From assembly GCF_000472925.1 (NCBI RefSeq), contig NZ_AXAS01000003.1, positions 309,340 through 373,339 on the forward strand: 64,000 nt of DNA, in the 5' to 3' direction. This DNA comes from Bradyrhizobium sp. Ec3.3 (GTDB lineage Bacteria > Pseudomonadota > Alphaproteobacteria > Rhizobiales > Xanthobacteraceae). Within the stretch, counting starts at the first letter, position 1; every line of letters begins with the position of its first letter. Shown here piece after piece: positions 25,587 through 33,493 of the stretch. The notes beneath the pieces are model-generated. The model saw only the letters and a list, made by a program, of their open reading frames with translations. It was not told where the DNA came from and ran no database searches. Made by a program: the position numbers and the translations under genes.

Positions 25587-27659
25587 ATGCCCGTTGACGA
25601 CAGGCCCACGTTGTCCGCTCCCGACGACGATCCGTATCTCTGGCTGGAAGACATCGAAGGCGAGCGGGCGCTCGACTTCGTCGAGCGGCAGAATCGCCTG
25701 ACGCTGGAGCAATTCGGCGGCCCCGCGTTCGAGCGCGACAGCGATCTTCTGGCCGCCATCTACGACCGGCCGGACAATATCCCCTATGTCGGCCGCAGCG
25801 ACGGCCTCCTCTACAATCTCTGGAAGGACGTGAACAATCCGCGCGGCCTGTGGCGGCGGACCACGATGGATGAATTCCGCAAGCCCAATCCATCCTGGGA
25901 GACCCTGCTCGACATCGACGCGCTCGCGGCTGATGAAGGCGAGGACTGGCTGCTGAACTGGTCGAGCTCGCTGCCCGGCGATGCCCCGCAGACGATCCTG
26001 AGCCTGTCGCGCGGCGGCAGCGATGCCGTGACCCTGCGCGAATTCGATCTGAACACGAAGAGCTTTGTCGCCGGCGGCTTCGCGCTACCGGAAGCCAAGG
26101 GCGGCGCCGCGTGGGTCGATGCCGATACGGTGCTGCTATCCAGTGCACTCGGCGAGGGCATGGCGACAAGCTCGGGCTATGCGAGGACGGTACGGCTGTG
26201 GCGGCGCGGCGAGCCCGTGGAGCAGGCGTCCCTGGTGTTCGAGACCACACCCGATCGGATGAGCGCCTATTGCGACGTCGACCGGACCGGCGAGACGCCG
26301 CGCGTCTGGTTCATCGACCGGCTGGACTTCTTCAACTTCGACATCTGGCTCGGCACCGAGCGTGGTGCGACCGTGAAGCTCGATCTTCCCTCCGACATCT
26401 GGCTGCAAATCCACCAGGACTGGTTCGCGATCAAGCTGCGCACGGCCTGGACGGTCGGCGGAGTGACCCATGCTCCGGACGCCGTGCTCGGCATTTCGCT
26501 GTCGGCCTTCCTCGCCGGCGATCGCAATTTCACCGTCGTGTTCGCGCCTGGGCCGCGCCGTGCATTGCAGGGATTTTCCTGGGCCGCCGGCAAGCTCCTC
26601 CTCAGCATCCTCGACGAGCTGCGGCCGGTCTTCGAGATCTGCACGCCGTCGGCCACGGGCTGGAGCCGTGAGACGCTGCGCGGGCTGCCCGACATCGGCG
26701 TGGTCGACGTCTGGCGCTTCGACCATCATGAATCCGAAAGCAATGGCGACCTGCTCGCCAATGTCCAGGATCCGCTCATCCCACCGGCGCTGATGCTGAT
26801 CGAGCGCGGCGTTGCCAGCCCGACCGTGCTCAAGCAGGCGCCGAAGACGTTCACTTCAGACGGTCTCGTGGTGACGCAGCACGAAGCCATCTCCATTGAC
26901 GGCGAGCGCATCCCCTATGTGCAGACCGGGCCCGCTGGTGAGACCGGCGATGCGCCGGTCTATATGAGCGCCTATGGCGGCTTCGCGCTCTCGGTCAAGC
27001 CGTACTACAATCCGGCGCTCGGCAGGCTGTGGCTGGAGCGCGGCGGCACCACGGTGCAGGCGAATCTGCGCGGCGGCGGCGAGTTCGGCACGCGCTGGCA
27101 CGATGCCGGGCGGCTCGCCGGCAAGCGGCTCTCGCATGATGATTTCGCGGCAGTCGCCGCCGACCTCGTGCGCCGCGGCGTGACGCGCGCAAAACGTATC
27201 GCCGCACAGGGCGGATCGAACGGCGGCATTCTCATCACGAACATGCTGACGCGCTATCCCGAGCGGTTCGGCGCGCTGTTCTGCACGATCCCGCTGGTCG
27301 ACATGCGCCGCTACACAAAGCTGCTCGCAGGCGCGAGCTGGATCGCGGAATATGGCGACCCCGACAAACCCGAGGATTGGGAGTGGCTGAAGACCTATTC
27401 GGCCTACCATGCCGCAAAGCCCGGCCAGCCCTATCCACCGATCCTGATCGCCACGACGCGGCGGGACGATCGCGTCCATCCCGGACATGCGCGCAAGATG
27501 GCCGCAAAGCTCCAGGCCATGGGCTATGAGGCTTATTTCTACGAGCCGGCCGCGGGCGGCCATGGCTACGGCAAGGACAACAAGGAACGCGCCGGCTTCC
27601 AGGTGCTCGGCATTGAATTCTTGAAAAGCAGGATCGGCTGGCACGACAACCGAGCGTAG
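25587..27659 (+). CDS. Prolyl oligopeptidase family serine peptidase (S9)
   Basis: A 690-residue protein with an N-terminal beta-propeller part (DDPYLWLEDIEGERALDFV onward) and a C-terminal alpha/beta hydrolase domain. The nucleophile S544 lies in GGSNGG, the aspartate at residues 627-628 in TRRDDRVHPGH, and H659 in AAGGHGYGKD, giving a complete triad. The reading frame continues open for 173 codons upstream, but ATG at 25587 follows GGAG and starts the canonical DPYLWLED segment, so it is chosen. There is no signal peptide. It cleaves short peptides, possibly after proline; the true substrate is unknown. Confidence 0.92.
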   Translation: MPVDDRPTLSAPDDDPYLWLEDIEGERALDFVERQNRLTLEQFGGPAFERDSDLLAAIYDRPDNIPYVGRSDGLLYNLWKDVNNPRGLWRRTTMDEFRKPNPSWETLLDIDALAADEGEDWLLNWSSSLPGDAPQTILSLSRGGSDAVTLREFDLNTKSFVAGGFALPEAKGGAAWVDADTVLLSSALGEGMATSSGYARTVRLWRRGEPVEQASLVFETTPDRMSAYCDVDRTGETPRVWFIDRLDFFNFDIWLGTERGATVKLDLPSDIWLQIHQDWFAIKLRTAWTVGGVTHAPDAVLGISLSAFLAGDRNFTVVFAPGPRRALQGFSWAAGKLLLSILDELRPVFEICTPSATGWSRETLRGLPDIGVVDVWRFDHHESESNGDLLANVQDPLIPPALMLIERGVASPTVLKQAPKTFTSDGLVVTQHEAISIDGERIPYVQTGPAGETGDAPVYMSAYGGFALSVKPYYNPALGRLWLERGGTTVQANLRGGGEFGTRWHDAGRLAGKRLSHDDFAAVAADLVRRGVTRAKRIAAQGGSNGGILITNMLTRYPERFGALFCTIPLVDMRRYTKLLAGASWIAEYGDPDKPEDWEWLKTYSAYHAAKPGQPYPPILIATTRRDDRVHPGHARKMAAKLQAMGYEAYFYEPAAGGHGYGKDNKERAGFQVLGIEFLKSRIGWHDNRA

Positions 27660-27672
27660 CCGCCCTCGCGGC

Positions 27673-28347
27673 TCAGGCCTTCGCAAACACCAGCGTGAGA
27701 TTGTTGGCGGGCATGTCGATCAGATCGATCAAACGCAGGCCCACGTGCTGCGCGAGCTTTTCGACGTCGCCGAGATCGCGCACGCCCCATTCCGCGTTGC
27801 CTTCGCGCAAGGAGGTGTCGAACACCGCGTTGCTGAGCGCGGTATGCTTGCCGTCGCGCTTGAAGGGGCCGTAGAGGAACAGCGTGCCGCCGGGCCGCAA
27901 ATAGCGGCCGGCACCGGCGAACAGCCCCTCGGCCACGTTCCACGGCGCGATGTGGATGACATTGGCGCAGAACACCGCCGCGAGATCCTTCGGCCCCTCG
28001 CCGCTCTTCATCTCCGGGCACCAGTCGGGATCGGACAGATCGACCCGCAGCGGCGGGCGGATGTTTGGCAGGCTGGAATGGACGCGCCAGGCCTCGATGC
28101 TTTTCAGATGCCGCTGGTTGAGGTCGCTCGGCCACCAGACGAGATCAGGCGCATGGCGGGCGAAGTGGACCACATGCTGGCCGGTTCCGCTGCCGACCTC
28201 GACGACGTCGCCGAGGCGGCCGGCAAGATGTTTCTCCAGCGCCGCCCAGATCGGCTCGTGATTGCGATGGAACGCCGGCGCATCGAGGCGCCCATCGGGC
28301 TCGACCCGCCCGCCGTCCTTGCCAAATTCGGCGACATATTCAGCCAA
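27673..28347 (-). CDS. DUF938 SAM-dependent methyltransferase
   Basis: A 224-residue soluble protein with a class I methyltransferase fold. Residues of note are VVEVGSGTGQHVVHFARHAP (motif I), the WPSDLN region binding the adenosine, and FCANVIHIAPWNVAEGLF. The start is TTG, preceded by GGAGG at good spacing, with no in-frame ATG nearby, so TTG is taken with confidence. Substrates of DUF938 members are not established. It is convergent with the peptidase gene and divergent from the sox operon, without a clear functional tie to either. Confidence 0.88.
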   Translation of the reverse strand: MAEYVAEFGKDGGRVEPDGRLDAPAFHRNHEPIWAALEKHLAGRLGDVVEVGSGTGQHVVHFARHAPDLVWWPSDLNQRHLKSIEAWRVHSSLPNIRPPLRVDLSDPDWCPEMKSGEGPKDLAAVFCANVIHIAPWNVAEGLFAGAGRYLRPGGTLFLYGPFKRDGKHTALSNAVFDTSLREGNAEWGVRDLGDVEKLAQHVGLRLIDLIDMPANNLTLVFAKA

Positions 28348-28525
28348 TTGAGGCCTCCGGGAAAAGACAACGAGATAAAAAACGTCACTGGACGCCGAGA
28401 CGCCCCAATATTACTGGCCCGTCAGGGCCGAAACTGCCGAACAAATAGTCCGTTCGGTTGCAATGCGGAAGATCTTAACACCAATTTGCGACCTGCATCG
28501 TCGTGATTGTCAGGCGGTGCCCTTT

Positions 28526-28538
28526 GTGCTTTGAGCAC
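28526..28538. promoter_or_regulatory. Small palindrome in the sox promoter region
   Basis: GTGCT-TTG-AGCAC is a perfect five-base inverted repeat about 50 bases before soxX, next to an AT-rich CTATATTT that could be part of a -10. A six-base inverted repeat CCGAAC/GTTCGG lies about 90 bases further upstream. They are candidates for a regulator of the sox operon, with low certainty. Confidence 0.3.
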
Positions 28539-28585
28539 TATATTTCGCGAATGCAAACATCGACATAACGCCTCGGACCGACGCC

Positions 28586-28942
28586 TTGACCGCCTTTCCC
28601 CGGAAGCCCGCCCTGGTTTTCATTCTGGCCGCCCTCGCCGCGATGGCCGCTGCGCCAGCGCGCGCCCAATCCGCTGCCGCCGAGGGGCAGAAGCTCGCCT
28701 TCGACCGCGGCAAGGGCAATTGTCTGACCTGCCACGTGATCAAGGGCGGCGATCTGCCCGGCACGATCGGGCCTGAGCTGAAGGACATCAAGGCGAAGTA
28801 CCCCGACCGCAACGAGCTGGTCGCGATCCTGTTCGACGAGACCAGGCGCAATCCGCAGACCATGATGCCACCGTTCGGTCGGAACCGGATTTTGACCGAA
28901 CAGGAGATCAACGCGATCGTTGATTTCCTGCAGAGCCTGTGA
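28586..28942 (+). CDS. soxX: SoxX, c-type cytochrome subunit of thiosulfate oxidation
   Basis: A 118-residue periplasmic cytochrome. The signal peptide is LVFILAALAAMAAAPARA. The single haem site is CLTCH (C46, C49, H50), with KGNC before it, and the distal methionine is in QTMMPPFG. It pairs with SoxA to couple thiosulfate to the SoxY cysteine. The TTG start has no clear ribosome site, so the exact start is uncertain, but no better in-frame codon lies close by. It is the first gene of the sox operon. Confidence 0.92.
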   Translation: MTAFPRKPALVFILAALAAMAAAPARAQSAAAEGQKLAFDRGKGNCLTCHVIKGGDLPGTIGPELKDIKAKYPDRNELVAILFDETRRNPQTMMPPFGRNRILTEQEINAIVDFLQSL

Positions 28943-28991
28943 CGGCGCCGATACCTAAGGGATCGCTGAGGCGATCGACCAGGAGACTGAG

Positions 28992-29477
28992 ATGAGTTCA
29001 ACGACCGGCCTTCTCGCGACGCGGCGCCTGATCCTGCAAGGCGCGGCCTCCGTTGCGCTGATCGGCCTCGGCAATCTGCCGTTCGGAGCCGCGCGCGCCG
29101 CGGCCAACGACAAATATCCGGAAGAGGCGTTCAAGCAGAAGAGCGAGGCCGACGCGATCAAGGCGCTCTATGGCAAGACCGCCGAGCCGTCCGACAAGAT
29201 CAAGCTGGATGCGCCCGAGATCGCCGAGAACGGCGGAGTCGTGCCGATCTCGGTGACGACGACGCTCGAGAAGGTGACCTCGATCTCGTTCTTCGTCGCG
29301 GAGAACCCGAACGCGCTGGCAGCAAGCTACAAGATTCCCGACGGCACGGTCCCGAGCGTCGCCAACCGGCTGAAGATGGCGAAGACCACCAACGTGGTCG
29401 CGATCGTGGAGGCCGACGGCAAACTCTTCAGCGCGACCAAAGAGGTCAAGGTCACCGTCGGCGGCTGCGGCGGCTAG
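28992..29477 (+). CDS. soxY: SoxY, sulfur-carrier subunit
   Basis: A 161-residue periplasmic protein with a twin-arginine type signal (ATRRLILQGAASVALIGLG). It ends in VTVGGCGG, the flexible arm whose cysteine carries the sulfur intermediates. GGAG precedes the ATG. SoxY forms a heterodimer with SoxZ, encoded 18 bases downstream. The arm cysteine is intact, so it should be active. Confidence 0.95.
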   Translation: MSSTTGLLATRRLILQGAASVALIGLGNLPFGAARAAANDKYPEEAFKQKSEADAIKALYGKTAEPSDKIKLDAPEIAENGGVVPISVTTTLEKVTSISFFVAENPNALAASYKIPDGTVPSVANRLKMAKTTNVVAIVEADGKLFSATKEVKVTVGGCGG

Positions 29478-29495
29478 CGGCGAAGGAGAACCGAG

Positions 29496-29807
29496 ATGGC
29501 ATCCACCATTCGCGTACGCGCCACCGCCAACGGCGATATCACCGAGGTGCAGGCGCTGATTCAGCACCCCATGGATTCCGGCTTCGTCAAGGACGCCAAG
29601 GGCGAGCTGATCCCGGCGCACTTCATCCAGGAACTGAAGTTCGAATATAACGGCAAGGACGTGTTCGTCGCCGATTGGGGCCCTGCCGTCTCCAAGGATC
29701 CCTACGTCAAGTTCAGCTTCAAGGGGGCGAAGAAGGGCGACGACCTCAAGATAAGCTGGACCGACAACAAGGGTGCGTCGGACACGACCACCGCGAAGAT
29801 CTCGTGA
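29496..29807 (+). CDS. soxZ: SoxZ, partner of SoxY
   Basis: A 103-residue soluble protein of the immunoglobulin-like SoxZ fold. It has no signal peptide and is exported with SoxY by the twin-arginine system. It starts MASTIRVRATANGDITEVQA, with LIQHPMDSGFVKDAKGELIP and KISWTDNKGASDTTTAKI. GAAGGAG is at good spacing before the ATG. The stop overlaps the start of soxA (TGATG), indicating coupled translation. Confidence 0.95.
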   Translation: MASTIRVRATANGDITEVQALIQHPMDSGFVKDAKGELIPAHFIQELKFEYNGKDVFVADWGPAVSKDPYVKFSFKGAKKGDDLKISWTDNKGASDTTTAKIS

Positions 29808-30670
29808 TGGAGGCGCGCTCCGCAATCTGGCTCGGCTCGGCGCTCGCCGCGCTCGCGGCGCTGGCCTTCACCGCGCCGCACGTGATCGCAGCCGACAAGA
29901 TCGATACCGCCACCGAGGCCAAGGCGTTCCAGAACTTCTTCTTCCAGAAATTCCCGAACGTGAAGCACGAGGATTTCGTCAACGGTCCTTATTCCATGAA
30001 CGAGGACATGAAGCGGCAGTGGCAGGAGAAGGAGGAGTTCCCGCCTTACGAGTTCGCGCTCGACGCCGGCAAGGAGATGTTTGCGACGCCGTTCAAGAAC
30101 GGCAAGACCTACGCCGACTGCTTCCCGAACGGTGGCATCGGCATCCGCCAGAACTATCCTTACTTCGACGAAAAGGAAGGCAAGGTCGTCACGCTCGAGC
30201 TCGCGCTCAACCGCTGCCGCGAGGCCAACGGGGAAGCACCCTACTCCTACGTCAAGGACGAAATGGCCTCGCTGACCGCCTACATGGCCTTCACCTCGCG
30301 CGGCAAGCTGATGGACATCAAGATCCCCGACGATCCGCGCGCGCTCGAGGCGTACGAGAACGGCAAGCGCTATTTCTACACGCGGCGCGGGCAGATGAAC
30401 TTCTCCTGCGCGAGCTGCCATGTGCAGAGCCCGGGCGAGCGCATCCGCGCGGAGGTGCTGGCGCCTGCGCTCGGCATCATGAACGCTCTGCCGATCTACC
30501 GCAGCGAATGGAGCGGCATGGGCACGACCACCCGCCGCCTCATGACCTGCAACAGCCAGACCCGCGCGGTTCCGCTGGAACCGCAATCGGACGAGTACCG
30601 CGACGTCGAATATTTCCTGTCCTACGTCGCCAATGGCCTGCCGATTTCCGGCCCGGGAGCGCGGCCATGA
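29807..30670 (+). CDS. soxA: SoxA, c-type cytochrome subunit (monohaem type)
   Basis: A 287-residue periplasmic cytochrome with signal sequence ending around APHVIAA. A single haem motif, CASCH at residues 201-205, is present. The position of the second haem of the dihaem type is replaced by isolated cysteines C105 (YADCFPNGG) and C137 (ALNRCREA), which in monohaem SoxA form a disulfide. C248 in LMTCNSQTR is the haem-ligating cysteine of the active site. With SoxX it makes the enzyme that attaches thiosulfate to SoxY. The start is set by the TGATG overlap with soxZ, and its stop overlaps the next start in ATGA. Confidence 0.94.
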   Translation: MEARSAIWLGSALAALAALAFTAPHVIAADKIDTATEAKAFQNFFFQKFPNVKHEDFVNGPYSMNEDMKRQWQEKEEFPPYEFALDAGKEMFATPFKNGKTYADCFPNGGIGIRQNYPYFDEKEGKVVTLELALNRCREANGEAPYSYVKDEMASLTAYMAFTSRGKLMDIKIPDDPRALEAYENGKRYFYTRRGQMNFSCASCHVQSPGERIRAEVLAPALGIMNALPIYRSEWSGMGTTTRRLMTCNSQTRAVPLEPQSDEYRDVEYFLSYVANGLPISGPGARP

Positions 30671-30987
30671 GCACGACGATGATCGGAATGCGATCACTGG
30701 CACTCGTGTTGCTGCTGGCGGTTGCTGCAGCGCCCGCGCGGGCGGCAACCGAAGCCGACTACAAGGTGGCCTATGCCGCGGCGGAAGCTGCCAGCAAGGA
30801 AGCGGCCGACTTGCGCAACCAGTGGACCACGACCGTCTCGACGCTCGCGGCCGCGAAGAAAGCCGGCGACAGCGGCGATTTCGACCGTGCGGTTGCCGCC
30901 GCCAAGGAGGCCGAAGCGCTGGCGAAGGCCTCGATCTTCCAGGCGACATCGGAAAAAGACGCCTGGAAGGCGATGGAAATCCGCTAG
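30667..30987 (+). CDS. SoxXA-binding protein (SoxK/SAXB-like)
   Basis: A 106-residue exported, alanine-rich helical protein. The signal peptide is LALVLLLAVAAAPARA, then a helical stretch with KVAYAAAEAASKEAADL and the C-terminal ASIFQATSEKDAWKAMEIR. Small proteins of this kind between soxA and soxB bind SoxXA and stimulate it. It overlaps the soxA stop by four bases, so it belongs to the operon. The assignment rests on size, composition and position, and there are no catalytic residues to check. Confidence 0.82.
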   Translation: MSTTMIGMRSLALVLLLAVAAAPARAATEADYKVAYAAAEAASKEAADLRNQWTTTVSTLAAAKKAGDSGDFDRAVAAAKEAEALAKASIFQATSEKDAWKAMEIR

Positions 30988-31044
30988 ACTGGCTCTCGTG
31001 GAACTGTTGGGCGATCTTCTTCTTTAAGGGGCGGAGAATTTGGG

Positions 31045-32793
31045 ATGACCATCCGCCGCCGCGATTTCCTGAGAGCCGCAGGCGCTGCCGCCGTCACGGC
31101 CGGGCTGCCGCGGCTCGCGCGCGGCACCGACACCGCCAGCATCTACGACCTCGAACGCTTCGGCAATGCGCGCATCCTGCACATCACCGATACGCATGCA
31201 CAGCTCAACCCGGTCTATTTCCGCGAGCCCAGCGTCAATATCGGCATCGGCGAGATGGCGGGACGGCCGCCGCACCTGGTCGGCCGCGCCTTCCTCGAAC
31301 GTTTCGGCATCCGGCCCGACAGCGCGGACGCCTATGCCTTTACCTGCTTCGAGTTCGAGAAGTCCGCGGCCCGCTTCGGCAGGCTCGGCGGCTTTGCGCA
31401 TCTGAAGACGCTGATCGACCGCTTACGCAACGACGTCGGCGAGCTGCATTCGCTGCTGCTCGACGGCGGTGACCTCTGGCAGGGCACCGGCCTTGCCAAC
31501 ACCATGCAGGGCCGCGACATGGTCGAGGTGGCGAACCTGCTCGGCATCGAGGCGATGACCGGCCATTGGGAGTTCACCTATGGCGAGCAGGCGCTGCGCG
31601 ACAATCTCGAGCGCTTCAAGGGCGAGTTTCTGGCGCAGAACGTCTTCCTGACCGAGGAGGCCGCGTTCAACGACGCGCGCGCCTTCGACAAGGCGACGGG
31701 GCGCGTGTTCAAGCCCTCGACCATCAGGGAACTCGGCGGCTATCGCGTCGCGATCATCGGCCAGGCCTTCCCCTACGTGCCGATCGCGCATCCCAGACGC
31801 TTCACGCCGGACTGGACCTTTGGCATCCGCGAGGAGGAGTTGCAGAAGCTCGTCGACGGCTTGCGCGGCAAAGACAAGGTCGATGCCGTGATCCTGCTGT
31901 CGCATAACGGCATGGATGTCGATCTCAAGCTCGCGAGCCGCGTCACCGGCATCGACGTCATCCTCGGCGGCCACACCCATGACGCCGTCCCGCAACCGGT
32001 GGCGGTGAAGAATGCAAGCGGCACGACGCTCGTCAGCAATGCCGGCTCGAATGGAAAGTTTCTCGCCGTGCTCGATCTGCAGCTCGCCAAGGGCAAGGTC
32101 AGCGATATCAGATACCATTTGCTGCCGGTCTATTCCGAGTTGTTGAAGCCGGATCCGGCGATGGCCGAGCTGATCGGCAAGGTGCGCGCGCCGCACGTCA
32201 CCGACTGGTCGGAGAAGATCGCGACGCCCGACCGCCTGCTCTATCGCCGCGGCAATTTTTCCGGCCCCATGGATGAGCTCATCTGCGCGGCGCTACGCCA
32301 CGAGCTCGATGCCGAGATCGCGCTGTCGCCGGGTTTTCGCTGGGGCGTCACCGCGCTCGCCGGCCAGCCGTTCACGCTCGAGGATGTGCTGGCGGAGACT
32401 GCGATCTCCTATCCCGAGACCTATGTGCAGGAGATGCCAGGGGCCCAGATCAGGGACGTGCTCGAGGACATCTGCGACAACCTCTTCAACGCCGATCCCT
32501 ATCACCAGCAGGGCGGCGATATGGTACGCACCGGCGGGCTCAATTACACCTGCACGCCGACAGCCGCGATCGGCAGCCGCATCTCTGCCCTGACGCTCGA
32601 TAACGGCAAGCCGATCGAGGCTGACAGGCGCTACAAGGTCGCGGGCTGGGCATCGGTCAATGCGCAGCAAGGCGCGCCTGTCTGGGACGTGGTCGCAAAA
32701 TATCTGCGCTCGGGCCGGATGGCGGAGAACAAGAGCTCCGGCGTCACGCTCAGGGGCGTCGAGGACAATCCGGGAATTGCAGGACAGGGATGA
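31045..32793 (+). CDS. soxB: SoxB, dimanganese thiosulfohydrolase
   Basis: A 582-residue periplasmic enzyme that removes sulfate from the SoxY-bound intermediate. Twin-arginine signal TIRRRDFLRAAGAAAV. Metal-site motifs are HITDTHAQ, LLLDGGDLWQGTG, MTGHWEFTYG, LLSHNGMD and LGGHTHD, all conserved. A C-terminal 5'-nucleotidase-type domain contains GGDMVRTGGL. The ATG has GGAG upstream. The next gene overlaps its stop in ATGA. The length is normal for SoxB. Confidence 0.96.
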   Translation: MTIRRRDFLRAAGAAAVTAGLPRLARGTDTASIYDLERFGNARILHITDTHAQLNPVYFREPSVNIGIGEMAGRPPHLVGRAFLERFGIRPDSADAYAFTCFEFEKSAARFGRLGGFAHLKTLIDRLRNDVGELHSLLLDGGDLWQGTGLANTMQGRDMVEVANLLGIEAMTGHWEFTYGEQALRDNLERFKGEFLAQNVFLTEEAAFNDARAFDKATGRVFKPSTIRELGGYRVAIIGQAFPYVPIAHPRRFTPDWTFGIREEELQKLVDGLRGKDKVDAVILLSHNGMDVDLKLASRVTGIDVILGGHTHDAVPQPVAVKNASGTTLVSNAGSNGKFLAVLDLQLAKGKVSDIRYHLLPVYSELLKPDPAMAELIGKVRAPHVTDWSEKIATPDRLLYRRGNFSGPMDELICAALRHELDAEIALSPGFRWGVTALAGQPFTLEDVLAETAISYPETYVQEMPGAQIRDVLEDICDNLFNADPYHQQGGDMVRTGGLNYTCTPTAAIGSRISALTLDNGKPIEADRRYKVAGWASVNAQQGAPVWDVVAKYLRSGRMAENKSSGVTLRGVEDNPGIAGQG

Positions 32794-33248
32794 CGCGTTC
32801 GCCAAATCTTCGCACGATGCTGTTGGCGCTGGTCGCCTGGGCTTTGGTGCTGCCCGCCTTCGCGCAGCAGGTGCCCTTGCAGGACAAGCCGTTTGCTGAG
32901 CACAGGATTGTGCTCCAGCTCTCCGACGGTGATGCCAGGAAGCAGGCGCTGGTGCTCAGCGTCGCCAACAATCTCCTGAAAGCCTATGACCCCGACAAGG
33001 TCGCGATCGAGGTGGTGGCGTTCGGTCCGGGCATCGACCTGCTGCTCGCCGCCAACGACCACCGCAAGCAGGTCGAGAGCCTGATCGCGCAGGGCGTCCG
33101 CTTCGACATTTGCCTCAACACCGTCGACACGATCGAGCGCGAGACCGGCCGTCGGCCGGACTTCATCTCGTCAGCCACGCCAGTGCAGGTCGGGGTCGGC
33201 CAGATCCTGTTCCTGACCGAGAATGGCTACAATCTGGTGCGGCCGTAA
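32790..33248 (+). CDS. DsrE-like protein of the sox operon
   Basis: A 152-residue protein with a signal peptide (MLLALVAWALVLPAFAQQ), so the DsrE-like domain should be periplasmic. The core is HRIVLQLSDGDARKQALVLS and VAIEVVAFGPGIDLLLA, the typical nucleotide-independent DsrE fold. One cysteine (FDICLNTVDTI) sits where DsrE-type sulfur carriers have their reactive residue. It is translated by overlap with soxB. It likely handles sulfur or persulfide intermediates of the pathway, a role inferred from fold and location. Confidence 0.85.
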   Translation: MTRSPNLRTMLLALVAWALVLPAFAQQVPLQDKPFAEHRIVLQLSDGDARKQALVLSVANNLLKAYDPDKVAIEVVAFGPGIDLLLAANDHRKQVESLIAQGVRFDICLNTVDTIERETGRRPDFISSATPVQVGVGQILFLTENGYNLVRP

Positions 33249-33258
33249 CCGCGCTCTC

Positions 33259-33384
33259 GTCATTCCGGGGCGGTCCGCAATTCCGGGGCGGTCCGCGGGA
33301 CCGAACCTGGAATCCATCCCGCCCCCGGGGTCTGCGGCCAAATGGATTCCGGGCTTGATGCTTTGCATCGCCCCGGAATGACGG
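33259..33384. repeat. CATTCCGGGGCG...CGCCCCGGAATGACG palindromic repeat
   Basis: TCATTCCGGGGCGGTCCGCA begins the element and CATCGCCCCGGAATGACGG ends it. An internal duplication (ATTCCGGGGCGGTCCGC twice) and a GGAATCCATCC/GGATTCC pair are present. It belongs to the family at 14026 and 21420 and lies after the last sox-operon gene, where it could work as a transcript end. Confidence 0.82.
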
Positions 33385-33460
33385 CCCCAGCAGCAGCAAA
33401 ATCTTCCGAATTTACCGGTTCAGGCAGTAAAATACTTCTCTTTTAATCGGCCTTCGTAGT

Positions 33461-33475
33461 ATGATTTTGAATCAT
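33461..33475. promoter_or_regulatory. Perfect palindrome before the persulfide dioxygenase gene (candidate ArsR-type operator)
   Basis: ATGATT-TTG-AATCAT is a perfect inverted repeat in an AT-rich stretch 18 bases before the ATG at 33494. Sulfide- and persulfide-sensing ArsR-type regulators (BigR/SqrR) control such genes through AT-rich palindromes around the promoter. Its place between the putative promoter and start suits a repressor site. No regulator gene is nearby. Confidence 0.45.
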
Positions 33476-33493
33476 CCGACGCGGGGGTCCGCC

